A stretch of DNA of 64,000 nucleotides from Megamonas sp. UBA1796 (lineage in GTDB: Bacteria; Bacillota; Negativicutes; Selenomonadales; Selenomonadaceae): NCBI GenBank assembly GCA_002319795.1, contig DCFU01000046.1:1-64000 (forward strand). Direction: 5' to 3'. The notes below the pieces were generated by a model, which was given only the letters and a program-made list of their open reading frames with translations, made no database searches and was not told the origin of the DNA. The first letter of the stretch is position 1. Each line of letters begins with the position of its first letter. Of the stretch, positions 7,555 to 17,385 are shown piece after piece. A program made the position numbers and the translations under genes.

Positions 7555-8028
7555 TCAAAGTTCCGAAACGGCAATTTTTATAATAGCCTTCCTGACCTTT
7601 TGAGCAGACGCACCACTATTACAGTTTGGACGATGCAGATCCCAAGGGAAATAAACAGCGAATGTACCCGGCGTAAGTACCAGCTCCATTTCATCCTTTA
7701 CACCATCAAAAAACGCCACATCATCTTTCTCCAGTCTGTCTTCTGTGACACTGCCGCCATCTTTCTTAGGGCCACAGCCTATAAGTTCAGTACCTTCAAC
7801 AATACACTGGATATCAATGTATTTCTTATGGCATTCCAGGCGGCGCTGCGCTTTCGGTTCCGTATCATAGGAGTTTATCACAGCAAACATCTTATCTCCA
7901 TTGATGGGATATTTACCAAGTTCCAGCTTGGTAAGCGCATTCTCCTGCAAATACTTGAGTCCCTGTTGGATAGCCCTCGGGTATAATTTGATTTCTTCCT
8001 GCAAATTGTCCAAATTGCCAAATATCAT
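7555..8028 (-). CDS. YhcH/YjgK/YiaL family protein, possible sugar anomerase
   Basis: This 157-residue protein is a DUF386 cupin-like family member. Characterised relatives (NanQ/YhcH) speed anomer interconversion of N-acetylneuraminate, and others sit in operons for unusual sugars. The family start IFGNL, the metal-site stretch with ECHKKYIDIQ and the C-terminal FPWDLHRPNC with its conserved histidine are visible. The start at 8028 is chosen because AGGAGGG lies 7 bases upstream; a frame extending to 8052 lacks a ribosome-binding site. It follows the SIS-domain gene by 27 bases and is the last gene before a strong terminator. The substrate is not known. Confidence 0.85.
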   Translation of the reverse strand: MIFGNLDNLQEEIKLYPRAIQQGLKYLQENALTKLELGKYPINGDKMFAVINSYDTEPKAQRRLECHKKYIDIQCIVEGTELIGCGPKKDGGSVTEDRLEKDDVAFFDGVKDEMELVLTPGTFAVYFPWDLHRPNCNSGASAQKVRKAIIKIAVSEL

Positions 8029-8055
8029 AATGTTTCCCTCCTGAAAATTCATCGC

Positions 8056-8664
8056 TTATTTTTTCTTTACAGATTGGCCAATTGCACCGCCTGGATGCCA
8101 GGTAACGTACTTTTCAAGTTGCAAATCCTGTTCATATTGCAATACAAGGCTCAGACACTGCAAAACAAAAACTTCTGCTAAAATAGATGCACGCGGAGGC
8201 TTTCCTATCGTGTCTCCCTCCTGCTTAACGCCCGCAAAAAGAAACACATCGCTCTCTTTAGCCAGCCAGGATTCTCTTCCCCCGGTTACACCGATAATCT
8301 TAGCACCATTTCTCTTCAAGGTATTTACCGTTGCTTTAAGTTCGGCTGTTTCACCGCTGTTGCTGATTGCAATGACAACATCCCCTGCCAGCACCTGCCC
8401 CGCCGAACCATGCACAGCCTCTGTACCATGGAGTTCATACGTAGGCGTACCGGTTGAAGACATCAAAGATGCCGCATAGCCGGCGACATGTGCTGGTTTC
8501 CCAATGCCTGTGGCATGCACACGGTTATGATTTTTTTGCGCCGTAAGAATTAGATCCTTAGCTTTTTCCAGACTGTCCTGGTCAATATGTGCAGCGAATT
8601 CGGTAAATTCAGCTACTGCGATATCCACAAACTTCTGCAATCCATTTTTATTTTCTGAACTCAT
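8056..8664 (-). CDS. SIS-domain phosphosugar isomerase, KdsD/GutQ-like without CBS domains
   Basis: The 202-residue protein is a single SIS domain. It shares with arabinose 5-phosphate isomerases the segments SSTGTP (69-74), LHGTEAVHG (78-86), VVIAISNSGE (96-105) and the C-terminal HPGGAIG. The CBS pair found in full-length KdsD and KpsF is absent. Family members isomerise aldose/ketose phosphates. The start at 8664 follows GGGAG with good spacing; a GTG three codons upstream has none. It is the first gene of a two-gene unit with yhcH and lies downstream of a PTS/aldolase operon, so a sugar-phosphate isomerase for that pathway, or a Kdo-pathway isomerase, are both possible. Confidence 0.82.
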   Translation of the reverse strand: MSSENKNGLQKFVDIAVAEFTEFAAHIDQDSLEKAKDLILTAQKNHNRVHATGIGKPAHVAGYAASLMSSTGTPTYELHGTEAVHGSAGQVLAGDVVIAISNSGETAELKATVNTLKRNGAKIIGVTGGRESWLAKESDVFLFAGVKQEGDTIGKPPRASILAEVFVLQCLSLVLQYEQDLQLEKYVTWHPGGAIGQSVKKK

Positions 8665-8699
8665 ACTAAACACTCCCTATAAAACGGTTTCTATACATT

Positions 8700-8728
8700 A
8701 TCATACTCTAAGGCTATAAAATATTCAA
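8700..8728 (-). promoter_or_regulatory. Promoter of the SIS/yhcH unit
   Basis: TTGAAT (8723-8728) and TATGAT (8700-8705) are spaced by 17 bases, 36 bases upstream of the SIS gene start and downstream of a terminator, which makes the two genes a separate transcription unit. Confidence 0.6.
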
Positions 8729-8750
8729 GGAAATAAAGTTGCTCCCACAG

Positions 8751-8789
8751 AAAAAGCAAGAGCATGCCATTATAAAAAGACATGCTCTT
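8751..8789 (-). terminator. Rho-independent terminator after the PTS/aldolase operon
   Basis: A 9-bp perfect stem (AAGAGCATG with CATGCTCTT, 14-base loop) is followed on the minus strand by GCTTTTTC. It lies 30 bases after the aldolase stop. Confidence 0.8.
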
Positions 8790-8818
8790 CTCTGATTCCC
8801 TGCATACAACACTCGCTT

Positions 8819-9463
8819 TCAGCGGCAATCTTTGATAATCTGCAGCATTTTCTGTGCTGCAGCAGTTACCTTCTTATAGTCGCCATCTGCTTTATGTGCC
8901 TTCGTAATGTAGCTGCCAATACCAACTGCCGCAGCTCCCGCCCTGAACCACTCACCCACATTGTCTGCCGTCACGCCGCCGAATGGTACGATTGGAGCGG
9001 TACTAAGCGGTGCACGAACCGTCTTTATATATTTTGCATCATAATAATCGGCTGGAAAAAGCTTCACGAGATCCGAGCCTGCTGCCATAGCCTCTGAAAT
9101 CTCCGTGGGAGACATCGCTCCGGCAATCGTAACTGCCTGATAGCGGTTCCCCATCTTAATCATATCAAGATTGCAGCAAGAACTTACGAGCATATCCGCC
9201 CCAGCAAGCAAAGCTGCCGCAGCATGTTCTGCATCCAGCACGGTCCCTACACCGATTACTATGTCTTCTCCTGTATGACGTTTTTTAAGTTCCTTCACGA
9301 TAGCAAGCACATCAGGCACTGCATAAGGAACTTCCAAAGCTTTTACCCCTCCGGCAATAGCAGCCTCAGCAATCTTCATAGTCTCATCGCTGCCATCCGC
9401 ACGTACGATAACAAGCATGCCCGTTTCATGAATGACCCTTAATCTTTCAAATTTCGTCCACAT
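8819..9463 (-). CDS. KDPG/KHG aldolase family protein
   Basis: This 214-residue TIM-barrel protein belongs to the Eda family of class I aldolases, which cleave 2-keto-3-deoxy-6-phosphogluconate or related 2-keto acids to pyruvate and an aldehyde. The expected Schiff-base lysine is K134 (LVKLFPA) and the general acid-base glutamate is E44 (ALEVPY). The usual E-(V/I)-T-x-R-T segment after this glutamate reads EVPYAVP instead, so the substrate may differ from KDPG. It is the last gene of the PRD-PTS operon, 25 bases after the DapA-like gene and before a terminator. Confidence 0.85.
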   Translation of the reverse strand: MWTKFERLRVIHETGMLVIVRADGSDETMKIAEAAIAGGVKALEVPYAVPDVLAIVKELKKRHTGEDIVIGVGTVLDAEHAAAALLAGADMLVSSCCNLDMIKMGNRYQAVTIAGAMSPTEISEAMAAGSDLVKLFPADYYDAKYIKTVRAPLSTAPIVPFGGVTADNVGEWFRAGAAAVGIGSYITKAHKADGDYKKVTAAAQKMLQIIKDCR

Positions 9464-9488
9464 ATTTCAAACTCCCTCCAACCCATTT

Positions 9489-10367
9489 TCACATACCGTA
9501 GTATTGAAGCATTTCTCTGACCTGTTCATTGACTTCTTCTGGAACAGGCAGTACCGGCAAACGCGCATCACCAACATCTATACCACTCAGCGTCACCGCG
9601 CGCTTGATGACCGAAGGAATAGTGGCAAGCTTCGATACCTTGCGCAGTTTTTCAATAGCATCCTGATTCTTCTGCGCCTCTGCCAGATTTCCCGCCTTGA
9701 ATTCCCGGAATATCGCCACATCGGTCTTTGTAAGCAAATTGCTCGTCGAAGCTACTGCACCTACCGCGCCGAGCTTCAGTGCTTTCAAGATCAGGGAATC
9801 CGAGCCAGAAAGGACCACAAAATCCTTCCCTTGTCCAGCTTTAATATAGCCTTCAATATTATTGATATCGCCGCTGCTGTCCTTTATGCCACAGATATTT
9901 TCAACATCTGCCAATTCTGCCGCAACTTCCGGTGAAATATTGATGCCGGTATTCTTCGGGATGTTATAAAGGAAAATCGGCAAGGTAACCGATGCTGCAA
10001 CTTTTTTATAATGTTCAGCAAGCTCATGCTGGCTAATGGGCACAAGAAAAGGCGTAATGACAGCGAGTGCATCGACACCTGTTTTTTCCATCTTCCGTGA
10101 TAGTTCTATGACTTCACGCGTACTGTTGCCACCAGTTCCGGCAAAAACAGGCACCCGATGCTTGACCATTTTAACGACTTCACGAGCGAAATTTAATTTT
10201 TCTTCATTCGTAAGTACGTGGAATTCTCCATTCGTTCCGAGGATAAAAATACCACCAATGCCATTTTCGATAAGCCTGTCCACCAGTTTTCGCGTGGCCT
10301 CAAGATTGATATCCTGCGCTGCATCCATAGGTGTGACCATGGCACAGACAATACCTTCAATTTTCAT
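9489..10367 (-). CDS. DapA/NanA-family class I aldolase
   Basis: The 292-residue protein is a full-length member of the dihydrodipicolinate synthase/N-acetylneuraminate lyase superfamily. The motif GTNGE (44-48), the conserved Y134 (LYNIPKNTG) and the Schiff-base lysine K162 (GIKDSSGD) are present. Members form or cleave C-C bonds with pyruvate or 2-keto acids as substrate or product. The position after PTS genes and beside an Eda-type aldolase argues for a catabolic lyase and not the lysine enzyme. The exact substrate cannot be read from the sequence. A 41-base hairpin lies between this gene and the upstream IIC gene. Confidence 0.85.
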   Translation of the reverse strand: MKIEGIVCAMVTPMDAAQDINLEATRKLVDRLIENGIGGIFILGTNGEFHVLTNEEKLNFAREVVKMVKHRVPVFAGTGGNSTREVIELSRKMEKTGVDALAVITPFLVPISQHELAEHYKKVAASVTLPIFLYNIPKNTGINISPEVAAELADVENICGIKDSSGDINNIEGYIKAGQGKDFVVLSGSDSLILKALKLGAVGAVASTSNLLTKTDVAIFREFKAGNLAEAQKNQDAIEKLRKVSKLATIPSVIKRAVTLSGIDVGDARLPVLPVPEEVNEQVREMLQYYGM

Positions 10368-10399
10368 ACATATCGCCTCATCCTTAAATTAACGAATTA

Positions 10400-10440
10400 T
10401 ATAGCGGGAAAGAAGATTTCCCATCTCCCTTCCCGCTATA
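10400..10440 (-). repeat. Intercistronic hairpin between the IIC gene and the DapA-like gene
   Basis: TATAGCGGGAA (10400-10410) and TTCCCGCTATA (10430-10440) form an 11-bp perfect stem with a 19-base loop. No T run follows on the minus strand, so it is more likely an mRNA processing or stability element than a full terminator. Confidence 0.6.
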
Positions 10441-10475
10441 CAGACACTTCTTTTTAATATCTATTCCCCCCTATA

Positions 10476-11738
10476 TTACTGGAACAGATTCAAACCACCG
10501 TTGAGAATCATGCCGACCACATTATAATCGACATTCGGGAAAGTCGAGCCCATTACGCCCATTTGGCCAAATAACGGATAGAGGATTGCCGGTAAGAATG
10601 CCAACAGGAGACCAGCAACAAATGAACCGGCTACAGCGCCGCGCCAACCACCAAAAGAGTTTCCAAATACACCTGCTGTTCCCCCCGAGAAAAAGCAAAT
10701 ATGTGCTGCCGGGATTATGATAACACTGGAATCCATAAGAACCATGACCACAATCGCGAGCAGTCCTGCCGCATAAGAGCAAAGGAACCCAACGATAACT
10801 GCTGTCGGTGCATACGGGAATACCGTAGGCACATCAAGTGCCGGACGCGATCCCGGAATAAATTTTTCAGAAATAGCCACGAACGCCGCAACGATTTCAC
10901 CCAGGAACATACGGACGCCCGTCATGAGGACGGACATGCCGGCCGTGAACTGCAGTGCCAAAAGTCCAGGAAATACCAGCCAGTTCGTAGTACCCGCAAG
11001 CTTCTGTACGACATCAGGACCTGCTGCCAGAGCTGACACATAGAATAAAAGTGCCATAACCGACGCACAGCCCATAAGGAAATCACGGAAAAAAGAAAGA
11101 TATTTAGGGAAATGAATTGTTTCTGTCGTATATTCTCCCCATTTGCTGAAAAAGGTCTTGCCTATCCAGCCGGAAAGTGCATACGCCAGCATGTTGAAAT
11201 GTCCGATTGCCTGGTCATCATTACCAGTCATTTTACGCATGAATGGCTGGCAAAGCTGTGGCAGGAATGCCGAGCAAAAACCAAGAATGGTGCCTCCTAT
11301 AGCAATTGCCATACCATCGGAAAATCCATGGAATTTCAATATAAGGCCCAGTACACAAGCGAAGAAAAGACTATGCCCGCCTGTGAAGAATACATTCTTG
11401 AATGGTGTAATACGTGCAAAAACAAGATTCATGATAAAGCCAATAATCAAAATAGCTGATGTTACAAAAGCATATGTACTTTGTGCCATGGCGGTTGCCG
11501 CCTCAGGCGAGGTAATGACCCCAGTGATATGGAATCCTGCCTGGAACATCGCATTGAATTTCTGTAAAGCAACTGTCATGGTTCCAGCACCGATGCCAAA
11601 AATCAAAAAACCGATTGCAGTCTTAGCCGAACCTGTGATTACCTCCACTCCGCTTTTTTTCTGTGCAGCCAGGCCGATAAATGCAACAATACCTAATAAA
11701 ATAGCCGGATTACTTAACAGACTTACTAATATATCCAT
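10476..11738 (-). CDS. PTS EIIC component, ascorbate (UlaA/SgaT) family
   Basis: This 420-residue membrane protein has about ten to eleven predicted membrane segments and resembles the UlaA/SgaT family of PTS permeases, which bring in and phosphorylate L-ascorbate or related compounds. Family-typical stretches include the N-terminal GSAKTAIGFLIFGIGAG and the conserved KNVFFTGGHSLFFA region. With separate IIB and IIA genes just upstream it forms a complete EII complex. The ATG follows GGAG. No ulaD/E/F homologues for ascorbate degradation are near, so ascorbate is not the obvious substrate. Confidence 0.88.
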   Translation of the reverse strand: MDILVSLLSNPAILLGIVAFIGLAAQKKSGVEVITGSAKTAIGFLIFGIGAGTMTVALQKFNAMFQAGFHITGVITSPEAATAMAQSTYAFVTSAILIIGFIMNLVFARITPFKNVFFTGGHSLFFACVLGLILKFHGFSDGMAIAIGGTILGFCSAFLPQLCQPFMRKMTGNDDQAIGHFNMLAYALSGWIGKTFFSKWGEYTTETIHFPKYLSFFRDFLMGCASVMALLFYVSALAAGPDVVQKLAGTTNWLVFPGLLALQFTAGMSVLMTGVRMFLGEIVAAFVAISEKFIPGSRPALDVPTVFPYAPTAVIVGFLCSYAAGLLAIVVMVLMDSSVIIIPAAHICFFSGGTAGVFGNSFGGWRGAVAGSFVAGLLLAFLPAILYPLFGQMGVMGSTFPNVDYNVVGMILNGGLNLFQ

Positions 11739-11758
11739 GTTATTTCTTCACTCCAATC

Positions 11759-12046
11759 TTATTTCTGTGCAGCCAGAAATTCATTCAACCTCGTCAATAT
11801 TTCAGTCTTATCCATGATGTTCTTGATGCCGATGACCGTCTGGGGAAGATGTTTTGCTGCCAATTCCTCAGCCACATCGGTCAGGGTAATGATAAGTTGT
11901 CCATTAAAACCTACAACCATATCCAGGGCACCGTGTTCGATTTTGATTGGGAGCTTATTGTCATTAATTACCTGGTTTACCTTAATTTTGAGCATTAAGC
12001 TCGACCCTACACCTGCTCTGCAAGCAACTAAACCTTTGAATTCCAT
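11759..12046 (-). CDS. PTS EIIB component, lactose/ascorbate superfamily
   Basis: The 95-residue cytosolic protein carries the EIIB P-loop ACRAGVGSS with the phosphorylated cysteine at C9. It receives phosphate from the IIA protein and passes it to the sugar during transport through the IIC protein. ATG at 12046 is preferred since AGGTG lies 6 bases upstream; a GTG at 12055 is also possible. It lies 20 bases before the IIC gene and 16 after the IIA gene. Confidence 0.9.
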   Translation of the reverse strand: MEFKGLVACRAGVGSSLMLKIKVNQVINDNKLPIKIEHGALDMVVGFNGQLIITLTDVAEELAAKHLPQTVIGIKNIMDKTEILTRLNEFLAAQK

Positions 12047-12062
12047 TTTTTTCACCTGTCCT

Positions 12063-12506
12063 TTACATATTTTTTATATATTGGATTACCTCTTGCGCTG
12101 TCCGGGCTCTATCGAGTAATTTATAAAAATCCTCGCGTCCCAGCAGCTCGGTAAGTTCACCCAAAGCCTGTATATGACTTTCACTGTCCCTGGCACTCAG
12201 ACAGAACATATACTTTACCGGATCATTGTCCTTATTGCCAAAAACCACTGGTGTTTTTAAGGTAGCTATACCTATGGCACTTTCTAAGGCCCCGGCTTCC
12301 GGACGGGCATGCGGCAAAGCCACATGTTTCGTAAGTACGATATACGGTCCAATTTCCTCAACACCGCGAATAATCTCATCAATATAGCCGGCTTTGATTT
12401 TTTTTTCCCGCAAAAGCGGTTCTGCAGCCTGCCGGATTGCATCCTTCCAGTCTTTGGCCTCAATTTGCAGACGAACAAGCTTCTCACTTGTTAAATCCAA
12501 TAACAT
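12063..12506 (-). CDS. PTS EIIA component, fructose/mannitol/ascorbate family
   Basis: This 147-residue protein is a full-length PTS_EIIA_2 domain. The phosphorylated histidine is H66 in VALPHARPE. It accepts phosphate from HPr and hands it to the IIB protein encoded next. The ATG lies 21 bases after the stop of the PRD regulator gene. The regulator also carries a fused IIB-like and IIA-like domain, so its state can report the flux through this protein. Confidence 0.92.
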   Translation of the reverse strand: MLLDLTSEKLVRLQIEAKDWKDAIRQAAEPLLREKKIKAGYIDEIIRGVEEIGPYIVLTKHVALPHARPEAGALESAIGIATLKTPVVFGNKDNDPVKYMFCLSARDSESHIQALGELTELLGREDFYKLLDRARTAQEVIQYIKNM

Positions 12507-12527
12507 CCTTACAACCCCTTTTTGAAA

Positions 12528-14465
12528 CTAACCTTCAATTTTTTCTTTTAACACGTCAAAATCCGGGCTCCTGATGAGTTCATTCACTCCATAACCACTC
12601 AGGACATACTCATAAAGCCTTTCAAATACGGGTTCCCAGACATGCGCTTTATGTTTAGGGATACTCAGGAGAAAAATCACCTGTACCTTCTGCTTATCCC
12701 ATAAAATCGGTTTATCCAAAACAGCTACAGCAATTACCGCATCCTCATTCGGATTTTCCAATGCATGCGGTATAGCTACCAAATTCCCCACTTCTGTAGA
12801 GGAACAGCGCTCACGTTCAAATATCGATTTCTTTATATTAACATCGATATACTGCCTTTCCAACATGGAATCTGTAAGCCTGTCCAATGCCTCTTGTTTA
12901 TTCTGTGCCTTCATGCCGACAAAAAACAAATCTTTGCGCAGAAAATTGGTTTTTTCTTCCTGCTTACCTGATAATACCAAGGAAATGCCTTGTAAATCTT
13001 TTTCTGTAAGAATTGGTTCCACCATAATAATCTTTGGTGAACTAAATTGTTTCATCGGTACTGTCGTAAAAATAAAATCTACATTCTCAATATCTTCCTG
13101 CTTAATTTCATAAACGGGACTTACCTTCACAATCTGCAGCTGGCTGCCAAACTTCCTCTGCAAGCGGCTTTTGACAAACATCGCCGTAGAAAGGCCTGTT
13201 CCACAGGCAATAATTGCTTTCCATGGTGCATTTTCGCTGCTTTTTCTTCTTTCCATGGCTGCCCCAAAATGAATAGCTAAAAAACCCATTTCGTTTTCAT
13301 TGGTAGACAGGTTTTCCCAGCTTGAAAGCACTTTGCCTGCCACTACGGCCATTTCAAAAGCCAGCGGAAAGTTTTGTTTAATAGATTCCAGAATTTCATT
13401 GCGAATATTCATATTGAATCTCAGCCGCGGCACTGCTGCACACAGATGAATCATCAGACCCGATATAAGTTCCTCATCTCCTGAAAGGTTCACTCCCAAT
13501 AGTGTACGAATTTGATTCAATATGGCTTCAACCAAGGAACGATAATCCTCTTTTTCCTCCATATCCAAAGAATTATCAATAAGTTTCTTGCTTGATATAA
13601 AGTGCTGAGTCAGATAATAAACATCACTTGAAATATCAATGCTGCAAGTCTGTTCCAAAGCTTTCACAATGTCTCTGGCTACAGGAAAATACACATTTTT
13701 ATTCATCGCCTCTATCTCAGCTTTATCATATTCAACCGTACTGCGGCTGTCAGCACGTTTCATAGTAATCAGCACATGAATCAACAAATTACGAAAAGCG
13801 ACATCCGTCAAATGTATTTTGTATTTCAAAATATGTTCCAAAAGAATCTGTCGAACAATTTCTATCTCAGTGGCAGAAAACATTTCTTTATAAAAAGGAT
13901 TGTCTGAAAGCTCCCCCAGCGTGTTCCGATTGAAAACATATTCAGAAATACAATATCGCAGCTGACTTTCCTCACCTTTCAGAATAATACCATGCTTATC
14001 GACAACAAATATAATGCCATAACGATCCAAACATTTTTTAATATCCGACATATATTTTTTTAAAGTAGATAAGCTTATATACATCTTATCGGCTAACTCC
14101 ATTTCTGTAATTGGCCGATCACAAAGTGCATTGACAAGCAGCTCTGCAATAATAAAAGAAATCCTTTCACTATGGTCTGAAGGAATAATATAATTCCGTT
14201 CTCCCTCAGTTTCCTGGAATGTCCGAAATGCACTGTAACATTTTTTGTCATATATCTTAAGCGTATAACCAACACCAGGCTCAGCCAGGATTTCCGCACC
14301 TTGCCCCTTAAGCATAGTATTACATTCCTTGATATCATTACGAATCGTCCTGGAGCTCACTCCCAGCGAAACGGCAATCCCTTCTCCTTGCAGAACCCTA
14401 CGTTCATTGCCAAGCATGTCCAAGATTTTAAGAATTCTTTTTTCCTGGCTCTGCACATTCCCCAC
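12528..14465 (-). CDS. PRD-containing transcriptional activator (BglG/MtlR/LicR type)
   Basis: This 645-residue regulator has an N-terminal helix-turn-helix (about 12-55), an Mga-like helix-turn-helix (about 116-160), two PTS regulation domains with candidate phosphorylation sites at H230, H340 and H399, an EIIB-like domain with C421 (IACGTGLS) and an EIIA domain with H567 (IPHALE). Such proteins activate the adjacent sugar PTS operon, with phosphorylation by HPr and by the cognate EII setting activity. It is DNA-binding, not an RNA antiterminator, since no CAT domain is seen. The start is probably GTG at 14465, after AAGGATGAG. An 18-bp palindrome lies 46 bases upstream. Confidence 0.93.
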   Translation of the reverse strand: MGNVQSQEKRILKILDMLGNERRVLQGEGIAVSLGVSSRTIRNDIKECNTMLKGQGAEILAEPGVGYTLKIYDKKCYSAFRTFQETEGERNYIIPSDHSERISFIIAELLVNALCDRPITEMELADKMYISLSTLKKYMSDIKKCLDRYGIIFVVDKHGIILKGEESQLRYCISEYVFNRNTLGELSDNPFYKEMFSATEIEIVRQILLEHILKYKIHLTDVAFRNLLIHVLITMKRADSRSTVEYDKAEIEAMNKNVYFPVARDIVKALEQTCSIDISSDVYYLTQHFISSKKLIDNSLDMEEKEDYRSLVEAILNQIRTLLGVNLSGDEELISGLMIHLCAAVPRLRFNMNIRNEILESIKQNFPLAFEMAVVAGKVLSSWENLSTNENEMGFLAIHFGAAMERRKSSENAPWKAIIACGTGLSTAMFVKSRLQRKFGSQLQIVKVSPVYEIKQEDIENVDFIFTTVPMKQFSSPKIIMVEPILTEKDLQGISLVLSGKQEEKTNFLRKDLFFVGMKAQNKQEALDRLTDSMLERQYIDVNIKKSIFERERCSSTEVGNLVAIPHALENPNEDAVIAVAVLDKPILWDKQKVQVIFLLSIPKHKAHVWEPVFERLYEYVLSGYGVNELIRSPDFDVLKEKIEG

Positions 14466-14511
14466 CTCATCCTTATATTCGTTATTATAACAACTCTTTC
14501 ACAGTCGACAA

Positions 14512-14550
14512 AGACATTTAACTTCCGCAACCTGCGGAAGTTAAATGTCT
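14512..14550. repeat. 18-bp perfect palindrome upstream of the PRD regulator
   Basis: AGACATTTAACTTCCGCA (14512-14529) is followed after three bases by its exact reverse complement (14533-14550). No T run follows on either strand, so it does not look like a terminator. Its place between the atp terminator and the regulator start suggests an operator or a leader hairpin for the PTS operon. Confidence 0.85.
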
Positions 14551-14614
14551 ACATCATTCAGAATATACTGTTTATATTTAACTATGCTCTTTTCTTTGAA
14601 AATCCTTTTATCCT

Positions 14615-14652
14615 AAAAAAATAGAGATGCTGTCCATGGACCAGCACCTCTA
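14615..14652 (-). terminator. Rho-independent terminator of the ATP synthase operon
   Basis: A stem joining TAGAGGTGCTG with CAGCATCTCTA (one G-T mismatch pair) is followed on the minus strand by seven T residues, 8 bases after the atpC stop. Confidence 0.9.
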
Positions 14653-14660
14653 TCCAAAAT

Positions 14661-15086
14661 TTATTCTATGTGTGTATTTGTTACCTTGAGACGCGCTGCC
14701 GCACGCTGCAATGCCGTCTTGGCACGCGTGATATCGATATTCTCGCTTTCCGGCGCACCTTCCTTGAATGCCTCAATACGCTGCTGCGCCCGCATATAAG
14801 CTTCCTTTGCACGATTGATATTAATGTCAATTGGTTTTTCAGCCGCAGAAGCAAGCACCGTGATCTTATCCGGCTGAACTTCCATAAAGCCACCGGCTAC
14901 AGCAATAAGTTCCTCACGCTCCGCTATCTTCACACGCATGGCTTGTGGCAAAAGCCCTGTAACCAAAGGCGCATGGTGCGGCAGAATACCAAGCTCGCCG
15001 CCTGTGGAACGAACGATGAGCATGGATATATCCTCACTATAAATGACCTGATTGGGAGAGACAATTTCCAGCCTGATGACTGCCAT
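14661..15086 (-). CDS. atpC: ATP synthase epsilon subunit
   Basis: The 141-residue protein is the epsilon subunit of the F1 central stalk, which links rotation to catalysis and can inhibit ATP hydrolysis. The N-terminal beta sandwich (IRLEIVSPNQVIYSEDI, then GELGILPHHAPLVTGL) and the C-terminal two-helix hairpin are both present, so an inhibitory domain is retained. The ATG follows AAGGAGGGG. It is the last gene of the operon, 3 bases after atpD. Confidence 0.97.
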   Translation of the reverse strand: MAVIRLEIVSPNQVIYSEDISMLIVRSTGGELGILPHHAPLVTGLLPQAMRVKIAEREELIAVAGGFMEVQPDKITVLASAAEKPIDININRAKEAYMRAQQRIEAFKEGAPESENIDITRAKTALQRAAARLKVTNTHIE

Positions 15087-15089
15087 GGA

Positions 15090-16514
<1,425 letters not shown>

Positions 16515-17366
16515 TTACTTCAAGGCTTCCGCACCACCCACGATTTCTGTGATCTCGCGAGTAATGTTTGCCTGACGTACCTTATTGTAGTGCAAGTCTA
16601 GCTTAGCGATAAGTTCCTCGGCGTTATCCGTCGCATTGCTCATTGCCGTCATACGAGAACTCAGCTCACTGGCAGATGCCTGTAAGAGTGCCGCATAAAT
16701 CATCGTAACAAGATACTGCGGCAACAAGAAGCTCAGTACCTCCTCCGCAGACGGTTCGTAGATATACTCCGCCTGCAGACCGCTCTTCTTTTCTGCCAGC
16801 CCCTTGAATGGCAGCAGCTGTACGGTTTCCGGCACAGCACTTATAGCAGATACGAACCGCGTATAGACCATATGGACTTCGGCTGCCTCACCATCCACAA
16901 AACGCTGGATGACCTCAGAAGCAATCTTGCGCGCATCTTCATAGTGCGGACGCTCGCTGATGCCAATATAGTCTCTCACTATGGAATATTGACGATTCTT
17001 GAAGTATTCCTTGCTCTTACGGCCAACCGTAATAATATCGGCCTCAGGCTTGTCGGAAATATGTGACGCTGCCTCTTTGAATACATTGCTGGCATAAGCA
17101 CCTGCGAGTCCCTTATCAGATGCAAGCACCAAAAACAGCTTTTTTCCATCCTCACGTACTTCCATAAGCGGATGTTTAAAATCACTTGCCCCCGCAGCGA
17201 TATCCGATATCACCTTTGCCATTTTCTCTGCATACGGCTTATTGGAAACTGCGGCCTCCTGCGCACGGCGCAGACGTGCAGCCGCTACCATTTTCATTGC
17301 TTTAGTGATTTGCTGGATGCTCTTTACACTCTTGATCCGTCGGCGTATGTCTTGTAAACTAGCCAA
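16515..17366 (-). CDS. atpG: ATP synthase gamma subunit
   Basis: The 283-residue gamma subunit is the rotating shaft of F1. The conserved N-terminal helix (DIRRRIKSVKSIQQITKAMKMVAAA) and the C-terminal helix with ASELSSRMTAMSNATDNA and NKVRQANITREITEIVGGAEAL are intact. The start is TTG at 17366 after GAGGTGAT. It sits between atpA and atpD. Confidence 0.98.
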   Translation of the reverse strand: MASLQDIRRRIKSVKSIQQITKAMKMVAAARLRRAQEAAVSNKPYAEKMAKVISDIAAGASDFKHPLMEVREDGKKLFLVLASDKGLAGAYASNVFKEAASHISDKPEADIITVGRKSKEYFKNRQYSIVRDYIGISERPHYEDARKIASEVIQRFVDGEAAEVHMVYTRFVSAISAVPETVQLLPFKGLAEKKSGLQAEYIYEPSAEEVLSFLLPQYLVTMIYAALLQASASELSSRMTAMSNATDNAEELIAKLDLHYNKVRQANITREITEIVGGAEALK

Positions 17367-17385
17367 ATTGAATCACCTCGCTGCC

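Noticed and set aside
10476..12506. Ascorbate utilisation (ula) operon
   Set aside because: The transporter is of the Ula family, but none of the ascorbate degradation genes ulaD, ulaE, ulaF or ulaG is present; aldolases of other families are.
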